NCBI GenBank assembly: GCA_030770545.1
Contig: CM061090.1
Coordinates: forward strand, 17,642,501 to 17,706,500
DNA from: Macropodus opercularis
Lineage: Eukaryota; Chordata; Actinopteri; Anabantiformes; Osphronemidae
Length of the DNA stretch: 64,000 bases
Reading direction: 5' to 3'
Shown here: in pieces, positions 1 through 11,169 of the stretch
Position numbering within the stretch: the stretch's first letter is position 1
How the letters are laid out: each line of letters starts with the position of its first letter
Notes under the pieces: generated by a model
The model's input: only the letters and a program-made list of their open reading frames with translations
What the model was told of the DNA's origin: nothing
Databases searched by the model: none
Position numbers and translations under genes: made by a program

Positions 1-57
1 GATCACGTTCCTAAGGGCGGCGTAAAATAGCTGGCTGTCGTTTCCATACCACACTAG

Positions 58-71
58 CATCCAGGGGGCAG
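58..71 (+). promoter_or_regulatory. CTCF-like motif
   Basis: The 14-mer CATCCAGGGGGCAG matches the vertebrate CTCF core consensus (CCASYAGRKGGCRS) at 12 of 14 positions by hand comparison, including the whole AGGGGGCAG half. Occupancy cannot be judged from sequence, and matches this good also occur by chance in vertebrate DNA. Confidence 0.2.
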
Positions 72-413
72 GGCGTGTATAATTAGCCTTTCAGCAGGAG
101 TTGTGTTGTGCTGGGTTACGCTGTGCACATCACGTCTGCTTCCCTGCTCCTCCTTGTTCATCCATATTGCAATAACACCAGATTAACTCTTCCGTACAGC
201 AAAAATGTGCTTGGATTTGAATCCGCAAGCGCATAAACAGGTTATGGTTTGCTTTCATTTGCAGAGTGGAGAGCCTTATTATTCTGGTTCTGCTGTATGA
301 CACTTCTGGGTTGTGTCCCAGTAGAAAAGCTCGCTAAAACTGGGTCGGATGTTAAATCGGCTGTTGAATCGAGAACAGAGAGGGAAAGCCTCAAAAGGAG
401 GCTTGATGTTATC

Positions 414-435
414 AAAAAAAAAAAAAAAAAAAAAA
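414..435 (+). repeat. poly-A tract (22 nt)
   Basis: This is an uninterrupted run of 22 A, the longest A-run in the window. No retroposon body is recognised upstream, so I call it a simple mononucleotide repeat rather than a retroposon tail. Confidence 0.9.
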
Positions 436-840
436 CAAAACAGAAAAAGGTATGACGTTAACAGAATTTTCTTCTCGTTTAATGATTTCATTATCATTTA
501 ATCATATAAACGATCTTGCCATTCAAAAGCACATTTGTGTAAATCAACTCAACCATAGAGCATTACCCCAAATTCTACAGAGTGATAATTTAAAATAATA
601 CTACCACAGCGGACGGTTGTGATTTATTTTTTGACATACTTTAATTTTAAGGGAGTTATTATCATAATAAACACCACCGACCTTTATGCTTTGTGGGATT
701 TGCATGTTCCCTCGGTTTTTCATACTTCCTGAGATCAGCAGAGAATGAACTTGGTGATAATATTCAAATTTATGTGCACATAATTTTAGAATGCTCAGTG
801 CAAGTCACCTCCAGATGTAACACCTCTGTGGCTCCATCTT

Positions 841-2060
841 GACAGTGTCATGATGTAAATTGGTCCCTGATGCAGTGTCTCTCTAGCCTCGTGGTGCACG
901 TTACTCTCAGCTCTGATCTGAAGCTACTGAATCTCTCTCTCTTTTTTTTGGCACCTAAAAGCTACCAGGGTTTTAAGGTGACACATGAAAAACCCATTAA
1001 AGAGTTTTTTCGCCCCCCAGTTTTCTGTCTCGCGTGTACCAAAACATTCAAGAGTCTAATTTAGACCGTAGACGCTAGAGTGACGAGTTACACATCAAAC
1101 GCAGCGGGGAAGGTAGTCATTAGAAAGCAGCTCTGACAGGCTCCAAGATGTTCCAATAACGTAACAACAGCCTGTGATGAGTGTTTCCTCAGGTTACACA
1201 CAGTGGTTGTTGAGGCTGATTTCTGGAGTGTGAGATCTGGGGCGGGGGGTTGATTTGTCTGCCTTCAGTGCCTCAATTTCCAATTTGAGAATAACATATC
1301 TGAAGATAATAGGAGGTTTACTGATGCAATAATTGCAAATGGCGCAGAGAAAAAAAATAATAAAGCGTAGTACAGTCAAACACGTTGAGCATCTACTGAG
1401 TCTGCTGTACGTGAAAGTGGGGCCTCGCAAACTCGATGCACTTCAGAGCATCCTGGTAATTAGACGCTAGAAACCAATGACGCTTCACGATGCTTGGCTC
1501 CATATGCTATGGACGACCAAGGTACTTTCAAGTAAATGTACTTTTGGATCTTTATTGATTACCCGAATGGGATGCCAACCTAGTGTGAAGGTTCATTTCC
1601 TGTCCTTTTATCAAAAGATGAATTATAACTGATTAGGTGCGCCCCTAGACGCTAATAGTCTAAGACTGGCTCTTCATAAGGTCGATTTGGGTGTTGACAG
1701 CTGGAGAAATCCATTAAAAATGTACGATTTTGCTAAACCACTGCTATATTAACTGTACTTGCTGTTATCAAACTAAATTCCCCATGATAAGTGATTAACG
1801 CACTTTTAGTTTTTCCGTTTTTTCGGCACAACTGGGTCTATTTGTATCCTTTCTGTCACTGAGCTCTCACATTCAAAACAATCTTATGAATCATTTGCCT
1901 TTTTTATAAGTTATTTTGGTTGACAAAAGTATTTTCATATTCCACTAAAAGTCAGTAATGATAAATCTATTAACACGAGTACTATACATGCACGTACTGG
2001 TGATTAATTATGGAGGCAGTGATACGGACCACGATCCAGAAAAAAGATCTGGAAGCACAG
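841..2060. other. non-coding stretch with a recurring 9-mer
   Basis: No gene is recognised. The only structure I see is the 9-mer TAGACGCTA, present three times within 586 bases (listed separately). The rest is AT-rich single-copy-looking DNA. Confidence 0.6.
1069..1654 (+). repeat. three dispersed copies of TAGACGCTA
   Basis: TAGACGCTA occurs at 1069-1077, 1461-1469 and 1646-1654, all on the same strand. The first two extend to the shared 11-mer TAGACGCTAGA. The spacings (392 and 185) are irregular, so this is not a tandem repeat. It could be a clustered protein-binding motif or coincidence; the CpG in the middle makes chance recurrence less likely in CpG-depleted DNA. Confidence 0.5.
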
Positions 2061-3885
2061 TCAGAGACAAATAGGTGAGTCGGTTAATTCCAGGAACTGA
2101 CACAATAAACGTATGGCGCTGCCCTTATCTGAGGAGGGAAAACTGTATTTGGAGCCCTCGCTCGAAGCGATAGAGGAAGCACAAAGCGCCGCACGGGTCC
2201 ACAGCACGACAAGAACAATACGATGCAGTACAGAAGGTACCTGACGGTTCCGAGGCGACACGAGGTGGTTAGTCACACTGATCAGTCTCACAGGGGACGC
2301 TGATTTAATTAAAAGCATAGCGGTGTTTAAGGCGCGATGCTTGTCGTGAACTGTGAAGTCAGAGTATTTCAAACGCAGTGTAAAGTTTTGCATTGCATTA
2401 TGCACTGAACTCAGAGTTTGGGAGACAAGAGACGAGAAATGTATTCACGACAACGTCCTCCATTTTGTATGCATCCTGAACAACACTAGCGTTTTTCAAA
2501 AGAATAGTGATTAGGCGCCGTACAGTACAGCTACACCTCGCGACTCGCTTCTGCTGATTTAATAATGGGCAAAGTCAGCTGAGAATCCGTCGGCGTTTAT
2601 TGGGATGGGTGCTGCACACACTCACACTTCAAAGGGGGGGAACGCTGACTTCCTGAATCACACAAGCCAATTTTGAATTCTCCTACAGCTCAGAGTGATC
2701 GAAAAAGAAGCTCATGCCCCTTCTCATATCGGTACTTTTATCAATTTTGCTTTGGAGAGTGAGTGAAGTAGGTTTGACACTTCCCATGAACAACATTGGG
2801 GCTTTTTTTGTGTGTGTGTGTATCACAGAGTCTGATTCTCGCATAAAGAAAACATGTCCTCAGTCCGTCAAGCTGCTTTGTGAGCTGTAGACACATATAT
2901 TTCACAGTGGGGGGGATAAAAATGCTGCACTCCTCACTCTGCTTTCCTCTGAGTCAGAAGCAAGACTCTGGCAGCGCACACCATTTTGTTCACCGCAGCT
3001 CAGATTCGACGCCGGGATGAAAAGGCGCGCAACGCATGCAACAGTGTGCCATCGCACACATCACCACCGGGCGAACAGACGGACGACATGCATCATTACT
3101 GTGACTTAATGGCGCAGTAGATTTTGCAGATATGCAGACTTCTTGACCAAATTGCTTTCAGGCTTTGCGCCACGAAAATTGTTGTAAGCATGAAGGTAAA
3201 GTGCGTTTTTTTAAAATTTATTTATAAACCCTAGAGAAGGAATTATAGGGTGCAGTAACGAAGCACACAAGCTCTTACCACCAGCAAGAAGTTCAAGAGT
3301 TGGATTATCTTGGAAAAGGCCACCAGCTGTTCCCGCTTGTCTTTAACAATGCATCAGCCGGATGGCAATTTCCACTCCATCATGGAGCTCAGTCTCCAAA
3401 ATGTGCTGCCAGACTATTTGATATTTATCGTGGAATTGGCAAGTACTGTTAGCTTCTGTTCTGAAACATACCCACCGCCAAAAGCCTGCATTACTCATTC
3501 ACCCACAGTATGGTAGACTTTGGCCTATTAATATTTTTTTTTCTCCAGGACATGAGTAACTGCTCCGCTATTCCTTATGTGGCCACAGGGGTATTTACCT
3601 TTGATTTCCTAATCATGTAGAAACTCTAAAGTTCAACTAAGCTAAGTTTGTCCCTAGCTTTTGCATAAGCGTACATTTAAATCAGTTACCTCAAGAATCC
3701 TGTAAACTCTAGTATTAGAGAGCAATTTACATTTAGAACACAGTTGTTTTTAAATTGCAAAAAGCTCAAAGCCCAACCCCTGGAGTCTAGCTCCAGATAT
3801 GAATGGAGCCCAATCCTCGGGTGACCTTCCATTAGACCATTTCTGCTGCCTATCATCCTTTCCCCCCCCTCATCATCTGCATTAG
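2061..3885. other. non-coding stretch
   Basis: No gene is recognised. A 114-codon minus-strand frame at 2061-2405 has no recognisable family and no convincing splice context. A short TG run sits at 2809-2821 and a G7 run near 2634. Nothing else is visible. Confidence 0.6.
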
Positions 3886-3889
3886 TCAA

Positions 3890-4300
3890 GTGATTTATTC
3901 GCGCTCTCTCTTGCCATTTAATCAATGCAGGCTTACACCCACAGACTTCCAAGGGCTCAGACGACAAATGATTAGCAATCATTTTGTTTGGGCTGCAGCT
4001 GAGGGAGATCTAACTCTCAGGGTTAATGTCCTATATGACACGGGGTGAGCCGAGGAGGAGGGATCTCCCCGCGTTATTTGCCGATCAGCACTTTGCGTTA
4101 TCCCTCTTCAGGTGATTGATATTAGACGCGGCGCTGCTGAGGTGGGAGGTTCGCTGTAATTGTAGCCAAATTATTTTGAGGAGAAAGTTACTTAATTCTC
4201 TGATGCATATCACTGGGCAGGATGAGACCTGCACCGAATCAATTAGCGCAGTAAGCCAAATCACAACCGGCTTTTGTTGTCAGGTTTCTGGCCACAGTGT
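3890..4300. promoter_or_regulatory. CNE-like block
   Basis: This block is rich in homeodomain-type cores and lacks simple repeats. It contains an 8-bp dyad of AAATGATT and AATCATTT with a 3-nt spacer (3966-3984), and motifs such as TGATTGATATTA, GTAATTG and CAATTAGC. It has the texture of vertebrate developmental enhancers. It is called from motif content only; no alignment was available, and the open frames across it look incidental. Confidence 0.3.
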
Positions 4301-4910
4301 AAAGTCAAAATGTTGACTTTTCAATATTAAACTGAAATGATCACCCTTCCCTGCAGTCCCTGACCTTGTCATAACCACAGAGATTAATCTAAATTAAAAG
4401 TCAACACAAAGCCACTTTTAAGGTCACAGTTTTCACCTGATAGCTGTGATTTTCTCCCACCAGCTCCTGTAATTGGCGATAAATTGGTCTTCTCACTGAG
4501 CAGAGGGACTGCAATCTTCCTCTTGGGTAATCAAACAGGTCATTTGAAAGCCTGCTGGCTGTTTTTTTTTTTTGTGTGTGTCAGAGCAAACCGCTCTAAA
4601 TTTAGACATGTCTTTTCTTACTTTTCTTTAAATGGCCCAGTTTGGTTTGTTTATGAAAACAAGCAATTCAATACCAACCACTCTGAAGGTCCTGGAAAAA
4701 CTTTGATGGTCTAATTATAATATATGATACAAATTCTCCGGAAAACAAATGCACTTTATTGTTTTTGTGTCTGTGGTTCTACAAGACAAAAACCTAACCA
4801 GCCACAAATTATTTATGCTTTGTTTTCTATTTTGTAACAACTTTACCAGATGCTGACCCTGCTCTAATTTAATATAAAAAAGAAATGTGTGAGACAAGAA
4901 AGGAAAAAGT
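4301..4910. other. non-coding stretch
   Basis: No gene is recognised. The part around 4430-4560 (CTGTAATTGGCGATAAATTGG and flanks) has some CNE-like texture. A 12-nt T-run followed by TG repeats lies at 4562-4580. Confidence 0.55.
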
Positions 4911-4914
4911 CAAT

Positions 4915-5085
4915 AATTATAATGGAAAGCTCCTGAGAGATGTTGGAGACCATTAATAATGGCTATAATTTCCCCACTGGCCACTCTATTGCATGATGTT
5001 TGACAGATTATTTTCCCATTTTGAACAAAATGAAACGGAAGCAGCGATCAGAAATGCTTTTACAGATGGGAACAAGTAAAACCCC
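4915..5085. promoter_or_regulatory. CNE-like block
   Basis: This compact AT-rich block carries homeodomain-type cores (CCATTAATAATGG, GGCTATAATTTCC, GATTATTTTCCC) and no low-complexity tract. CCATTAATAATGG is itself a near-dyad. I infer a possible conserved enhancer from texture; there is no coding potential. Confidence 0.3.
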
Positions 5086-5089
5086 TCTC

Positions 5090-6990
5090 TTTGCACTCAG
5101 CTAACTCGTGAGTTGCCTCAGAACGACAACAACGCGTTGAAGCCAATCACAGCCAAAGTTTTTAAAGTCTTTCATTTAGAAGCAAATTAAAGATAGCAAT
5201 TAAAGGCAGCGTGCGGTCACGTTTCCAGCAGCCGAAAAGAAAACGGGAACGTTTGCTTAAGGTAAGCTCTGAGATCGTCTCCACACGTTCTAAAAGCCTT
5301 GGGGAGCGAGCACGCCCTCCTCTACAGTCTCTACATAGCACAGAAAATAAAAAGCAGGTATGTCAGCAAGAAAAAGACCAACTCCGTAGAGTCCAGGTAC
5401 GAACGATGGAGAGGAGGGGGCAGATGCTAAGAAAAGAAATGGCGGTGGGAACTGTTAATGAATGGCTATTGGAAACTCTGAGGTGGACGCGGCGTTGAAA
5501 TGCTTACTCGTCCGTGATTAATGACTACTAGGCTGCTGTAATAGGTACCACTGGGACCACAGACACTAGCACCTTTTTATAGAACAGCTCCCAAAAAAAA
5601 AAGAAGCCCCCATTACAGTGTTTCTTCTTCTTCAAAAAAAAAAACAAAACAACCCAGAACAACTCTCAATGTGGCCCAGGGAGCTACAGTCATATCATAA
5701 TGTAGCTTGTCCCCAAACAGCAAAAGTGTTTTGTCAAATGAACTGGAAAAAATTAAACAAAAACAAGAATCACACGAAACACCTGAACAAGCTTTTCAGT
5801 GGCTCAGCAGCTCCGGTTTGCTGCAAGAGTGGACAGTGGCATCGTTCTCCCGCGTCGCTGACGAAAAAGCTGATTTTGTCTTTGTTAAAACGCCGCAAAT
5901 GTGACGACGCAAGCTGCACGAGCCTGAATTTAAAAGGACGCGCGCACGCGGTAAAACCAGCAGAAGTACTGTTACGGATTCGGTTTCGTGTGGGAAGGCT
6001 GATGGATTATTCGTCTCGCTTACAATTTAACTCCTGAAAGCGTCCTTCATGAACATGTTTAGAGTTTCACACACTGACTCGGAAACTAACACTTGTATGT
6101 GTATGACCGCAGCGCATGCAGTGGCCAATAAATTATTCATATGTCTTTTGTTCTACACATTACCTAATCCTCAGAGTAAGGAACGGAGTGCATCTTGGGA
6201 TCCCATTACAATCCATTTGACTTTAAAACAACTTTGACTGTGTGTGTTTGTGTGTGAGGCTTTGGAGATGAAGTTACATTATTTCTTGGCGTCTTTGTTC
6301 ACATACAATATTCGTCTTCACACCTTGAAAGCTCTTCTAGCAAAATCTACATACATTGGCAAAATTAATCGTACTGTGTTCTACATGCAGCAGGGCGAAG
6401 CGGTTCAGAAATGAATTAATCAGCCCAGCACCGTTTGCCTTATTTGCAGTTTTCAAGGTTCTTTTGTCCTGATTACGTGTAAGCAAGGTTCGTTAAGGAG
6501 AGAATGTTTGCTATTAATAACAACTAAACGCAAGCCTGTTGTTGTGTTGCGCTTGAGCTGTGACATTTTCAGTTTGTAACTGATCTGTTTCCAGCTGTCG
6601 TTTGCAAATGTTTCTTTCTGCGTGACGCTTACGTGTAAGGCTTCAATAAACATTTAAAGAACAGCAGCATGAAGAAAAATGAAATGAGTAGGTTTTATCT
6701 GCCAGGTTTCTTTAAGTTTTTAGGTTGAGGTCATTATTTCTGTAACTCATAAAAATCTTTGCAAGGAATAATTATCACTGAGACAGTCACATTTAACTAA
6801 ACCACTTTGTTTTTAAGTAAATTTAAAAGGTCCTCTGTCAGTTGTGTTATGTTGACTGTATATGTACAGTCCAGCTCAGTCTCATTGAAACATGAAATCA
6901 ACATCTAAGACACAGTCTTGTCTCATTTTAAGGTCATTTTCTAGAAAATGTGAAAACATTAGTGGTTGCAACGCTATCGTGATCAGATTT
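5090..6990. other. non-coding stretch
   Basis: No gene is recognised. Purine-rich stretches at 5211-5498 and 5618-6037 give lysine- and arginine-rich open frames that look like composition artefacts. Short sections at about 6115-6240 and 6395-6480 have CNE-like texture (AATTATTCATATG, GAATTAATCAGCC), too short to call separately. Confidence 0.55.
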
Positions 6991-6999
6991 CCCCCTCTT

Positions 7000-7275
7000 T
7001 GTTTTGCCGCTGTACTAATTTAATTTAACAAGTCTATTTGTTGGCGAGTTGGGAGGCAGAATTCTCAATTTAATAACATTAATTAAGAGAAACCAGGTTT
7101 GCTTGGATTGTGCAACGAGCAGCCAATGATAATACAATTTATCTTTCGTAATGAGTCAATCGCCTTGTAATCAGTTTTCTCATATTGATTAAACAATTCT
7201 CGTCTTGCGCTTTGGCGCAATATAGAGGAATATTTACGATCAGTCTGCTCAAAGGATTCACAGATTGGACTAAAG
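7000..7275. promoter_or_regulatory. CNE-like block with AP-1 and homeodomain sites
   Basis: This is one of the most enhancer-like blocks in the window. It contains a perfect AP-1 site TGAGTCA (7152-7158), TTAATTAA (7079-7086), TTGATTAA (7186-7193), a CCAAT element at 7123-7127 and the GC dyad TTGCGCTTTGGCGCAA near 7205. It has no simple repeats and no coding potential. The call is inference from motif density. Confidence 0.35.
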
Positions 7276-7479
7276 TGAAACGTAAAGCTCAGCGAGCATT
7301 CGGGCATTTAAAGCCATTTTCTGTCGGACGTGACAGAATTACATTACGTGGACATGATCGGAGTCGGTAGAGCTACATTTTCCCTTCCTCAGTTTACTCC
7401 ATGTGACATAATCCCTCTTTGTTCTGTTTCAATACAGAAAGCCAACCTCTTCACAAGCTTCTCTGAAAAAGTCTCTTTA

Positions 7480-7820
7480 CTCAAGGCCCATACAGGAGAG
7501 CATAAAAAGATTCGGGTCTGAGATTAATTGAAGAGGGACCTTTACAAGAAATGAGAGAGGGACAGTGTGATTGTCCCCAACCTTAGCCAGATAATAGTGT
7601 CTTGGCTGCAGGGATCCCTCTAGAGGTGTCTCTAAGCCCCAAACAATGGAAGAAAAACAGCCTTGCTGTGGCCCATACTGACACTGGGCCCACCCAGCAC
7701 AGATTGGTACCACTGGGGCACAAAGGCAATCTTAATTAGTTTTGACGTCACTGCCCTGACGATTGTATTGATCTCGGGCCGGGGTTTATCTCTTGAGATC
7801 ACAATTTGTAAAGAGAAGAT
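7480..7820. promoter_or_regulatory. CNE-like block with a perfect CRE
   Basis: This repeat-free block contains the full palindromic CRE TGACGTCA at 7743-7750 next to TTAATTAG. Earlier it has AGATTAATTGAAG near 7521. The minus-strand open frame 7477-7713 has no recognisable domain. A possible regulatory element, inferred from motifs only. Confidence 0.3.
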
Positions 7821-8690
7821 GCAGTTTGAGTTTTTTTGACCATGACCAATCAGCGCTCTCCAGAAATTCTAGTCCGCGGGTAAACGGACAAGCGTCTCTG
7901 GTGGTCCCAGATTTGTTTGGAACATTGAAAGCGGTAGCAGTGTTTGTGAGAAATGTCCCTAAATCTAAAGGAGACATTTAACACAGCGTGCATTATTTTG
8001 TTACACCGAATCCGACCTTGCTTGACCTTTCTCCTTCCGTCTTTCACTACCACCCGATCACAAAAAGGTCTATTTCATGTTTATTTCAACAATTTCTCAA
8101 ACACTTTCCAAAGTCTGAGGTTTCAAGGTGGTTGTGGAAGGAGTCAAGGCCGTAAGTCAAGCTGCCATGAGCTGCCACACTTGTGTTATTCCATCTTCAC
8201 CAGCCCTACTGGCTTCAGCGAAGCCATCCCTCACTGCTCTAAGGTCTTGTCATACATTCTTTATGATGACCCAATAACCCAGCAGTGGATTGGTCAGGAA
8301 TTCAGCTTGGATGGAAAAAAAAAAGGGGGGGTTGGGGAGACAAATGCAACGCTGTTAATACATCATGGGAGACAGGGATAGATTTGATGATCGAGGCCTG
8401 ACGAAGACGGGTTTAAGCAGCAGCATCAGCAACCTGTTTGTGTCTGCCGTGATCCTGACAGATAAGCAATCTGCCTGCAACATCACCTCAACCCTGATAG
8501 AATGTGATTTAGCTTCAACTAGACATGGAAAGATAGTGCTCTCAGAGAGAAACGGGAGCAAGCAGAAATCAGCTCATAGGACGCTGTTACATGGGACTTT
8601 GCTGAGACCTCATTACTCTAACAATCTCTAAATGCGCTGTACATTTGTGTGCACGAGTGCTTAGAGTTTCCAAATTAACATTTTGCTTTC
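7821..8690. other. non-coding stretch
   Basis: No gene is recognised. A 142-codon plus-strand frame at 7953-8381 has no recognisable family, contains a polypurine-encoded segment and lacks splice context. The part at 8370-8640 is repeat-free and could be conserved, but I see no diagnostic motif. Confidence 0.55.
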
Positions 8691-8699
8691 TGCCCAATA

Positions 8700-8960
8700 T
8701 TGTGCAAGTCGATACCAGTCATCAGGACAGAGAAAAGGTCTGCAAAGGTCTTTGTGGCCCATCTGTGCGAACCAAGTGAGATGTCCGTGGCAGCTGCAGC
8801 CTGGCTATTAACAGCTGTATGCTGCTAATGCCCTCATCTGAGTCAGCAAACGCAGGCCACTACAGCTACAGCTTAGTTTGCATAACTAAGATGTTATCCA
8901 GCGGATAAATACAGAAAGATCTGAAATGATCTAATTAGCTTTTATTCATTTTATTAGAAA
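8700..8960. promoter_or_regulatory. CNE-like block
   Basis: This repeat-free block contains CTATTAACAGCTG, CTGCTAATGCCC, GATCTAATTAGC and two CAGCTG E-boxes. The mix of E-box and homeodomain cores resembles neural or developmental enhancers. The call is inferred from texture only. Confidence 0.3.
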
Positions 8961-9555
8961 AACCAAAACATTGAGGTAAAAGCTGTTGAGCATCTAAACT
9001 GCCAACTTTGCTATATCAAGCTCCTTAAGCCATTTACTCAGAAAGCGTAAAGTCATTTGTCTGATCCATCCAGAACAGACTTCGCTCCGGCTAATTTTAT
9101 TTAAGGTAACAAGAACACGGCAGCCGACGTTCTGGGTCCAGCTGCTGAAAACACCTGCTGAGGTAACACAGATGTCCCCCGGGAAGCACAAATACAGTCG
9201 TCCCCAAATTTACAACGCCCCCACCCCCAGGAAGAAAGCAACTGTTAAAATTTCTCAGATAAATCGGATTCACGCCGATAGGAAGACTTTACATTTCTCA
9301 GCTGTTGGTACGTGCACCTTGTGCCCAGAGTAACACCTGTAACAGCTGGGCTCTGCAGTTGGCTGGAAGCTCAGCATTAGCAAAAACTTGACAACAGCTA
9401 GTTATAGCTGGAGTCTTACGTAAGCGCCACATGCTTCAGTTAACGAAGCCAGGTAGCTCTCGGGACTGACGCGTGGCTTCATCCTTCATATGTTCGATCA
9501 AAGAAGGCATCCAGCAAATGTTTTTTTTTATTCCAGTAAAAACCTATATAAGAAT
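8961..9555. other. non-coding stretch
   Basis: No gene, repeat or clear regulatory block is seen in this stretch, which runs up to the AAC microsatellite that borders the V-SINE fragment. Confidence 0.6.
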
Positions 9556-9577
9556 AACAACAACAACAACAACACCA

Positions 9578-9708
9578 CCCTGCGATGGACTGGCGATCTG
9601 TCCAGGGTGTACCCTGCCTCTCGCCCATTGACAGCTGGGATAGGCTCCAGCACCCCCGCGACCCCTTCGGGGATTAAGGTAGAAGATTAATGAATGAATG
9701 AACGAACA
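9578..9708 (+). mobile_element. V-SINE-type retroposon, 5'-truncated tail
   Basis: The segment carries the 3' portion of a widespread fish SINE: GATGGACTGGCGATCTGTCC, then CCTCTCGCCCATTGACAGC, then GGGATAGGCTCCAGC, ending in a (GAAT)n-like tail (GAATGAATGAACGAAC). The tRNA-like head and central domain are missing. It is flanked on both sides by AAC repeats (six units at 9556-9573; AACAACAAC at 9705-9713), so it sits in, or duplicated, an AAC tract. The 31-kb element is a related copy in the opposite orientation. Family assignment rests on memory of V-SINE sequences. Confidence 0.85.
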
Positions 9709-10024
9709 ACAACAATAATAATAATAAATGTTCCATTTACATCAGCTTTTTGAAAGACTGAGTCTTTCTTTCTCAAACACCAACAGCTGCTGCAATAATA
9801 AATTAAACATTATTCATGGCAAGGGCCCGATTGCCCGCATTATGTGCTAAAACTGATTCTTGTGTAGCAGAGCAAGCGCCGAAGTAGATCTCCTCTCAGG
9901 ATGCGACACTGTACCTGCATATACTGTACTTGATCATCAAGAGTCTCATTTTCTCTTACTCAACTCCCCCACTTGCTTTTTTCACGCACTTTGTTGCTCT
10001 CCGACGACCTCATGCCTACATGCA

Positions 10025-10043
10025 GACACACACACACACACAC
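10025..10043 (+). repeat. (CA)n microsatellite
   Basis: A short perfect CA dinucleotide repeat, probably polymorphic. No function is implied. Confidence 0.9.
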
Positions 10044-10193
10044 GCAAACCACCTCCTGGATCTCGCTTGCGTAGAGTTTACACAGATATATGAAAACACG
10101 ACGGAACGACGACAGCACGATAAAGCTCATTAATCACCAGACCACAGACATATTGAATGATGCGCCGCGCACAGTCTATGCGCTACATGGCTC

Positions 10194-10232
10194 CACATGT
10201 ACACACACACACACACACGCATGCACGCACAC
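10194..10232 (+). repeat. alternating purine-pyrimidine tract, CA/GC rich
   Basis: Thirty-nine consecutive bases alternate pyrimidine and purine. A core (CA)n is flanked by CACATGT and GCATGCACGC. Such tracts are candidates for Z-DNA formation under supercoiling. Confidence 0.8.
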
Positions 10233-10439
10233 TGTGATATGCAAATGCAGACAGATGCTCTTGCATAACATTTGCATTTCTAAAAATTAAAAATATCTGA
10301 AAATGGCGGCGTCCTGTAAAGAGTCCTGTCAGAGGAGAGTTTTGTTAAGGGAGGGAGTACTGGTCTTCAAGTCACCCAAACGGTGAATAAGGAAAAAGAC
10401 AGAATTTTATTTTTATTTTTTTATGAGTTTCTATTAAAA

Positions 10440-10690
10440 ACACAAGAGCCTGATGGCTCCTTGGCATTTTTCCGCAGGCCCTGAGCCGTCAGGGAATCCG
10501 ACCATGGAGCTCCGTTCCTGTGCTTGACAAGATGACACCGTGTCAATCAAGAGATGGTGCAGAGATTTCCTCTAAAGCAGTCGCAGCGCGGTGATGCAAT
10601 CCACAAGATGGCACAACGATTCCTCACTATTTCAGCTACATGTGGCCGGGATGGCGCACAGTAATTGCACCTTTAGACGGGTTTAGTCTG
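10440..10690. promoter_or_regulatory. CNE-like block
   Basis: This repeat-free block of balanced composition includes GTGTCAATCAAGAG (a PBX-type TCAATCA core) and GTAATTGCAC, with no credible open frame. A possible conserved element by texture only. Confidence 0.25.
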
Positions 10691-10929
10691 TCAGGAGCAG
10701 TTTGCTTCTCCTTTGCAGGAAATGCTGCAAAACGGATGCAGCTGAGACATATGCTTTTTCACTACACTATCTATGAAGGTTTGTACTAGAAACATTTGAC
10801 TGAGACTGATGTTTTGTTTCCATACATGACAATCATCCCACATCTGTGTGGGCTCCTGCCGTTGTTGTCGAAATATCTTAAGACCCAATCAAGTTCAGGG
10901 ATAATACTATATGTCTTTAAAACAAAAGA

Positions 10930-11165
10930 TTCACTCTGGCTTGTTTTGATATGTGAATAAGCCGATTAGTTCGGCGGAGATAATGTCATTGTTATTGATC
11001 TCCTTCATGTTTATGCTAATTACAAATCCATAAATCTTTACAAATGTATTTGGCAAGTGATGGAATTAATCGTAGGCTATTCCGCTGGCTTTTTCCCCCA
11101 TCATTGCTCCTCAGGTCGGTTGATGTTTTATAGATTTAATGTTGTTAATGATGGATTTGGTTGGT
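10930..11165. promoter_or_regulatory. CNE-like block, homeodomain/POU motif cluster
   Basis: The block is dense in TAAT-type cores: CCGATTAG, TTATTGATC, CTAATTAC (11017-11024), GGAATTAATCG and GTTAATGATGG. An octamer-like ATGCTAAT is at 11013-11020. It has no simple repeats and no coding potential. It is among the stronger enhancer-like textures here, but is not verified by alignment. Confidence 0.35.
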
Positions 11166-11169
11166 GGAG

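Larger units (their letters stand above)
1..840. other. non-coding stretch, left edge
   Basis: No gene is recognised here. The one small open frame (249-455 +) ends in a lysine run that is just a poly-A tract read as codons. The sequence is AT-rich, with a CTCF-like motif near the left end and a 22-nt A-run. Nothing else stands out. Confidence 0.6.
9709..10430. other. non-coding stretch with CA repeats
   Basis: No gene is recognised. It holds an AAT run (about 9713-9727) and two CA microsatellites, at 10025-10043 and within 10194-10232. The overlapping open frames here are microsatellite artefacts (His-Thr repeats). Confidence 0.65.

Noticed and set aside
249..455. Small ORF ending in poly-lysine
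   Set aside because: The lysines are a 22-nt A-run. The rest has no family signature.
7330..7521. ORF with HTGEH resembling a C2H2 zinc-finger linker
   Set aside because: The paired Cys and His spacing of a C2H2 finger is absent, so the five-residue match is likely chance.
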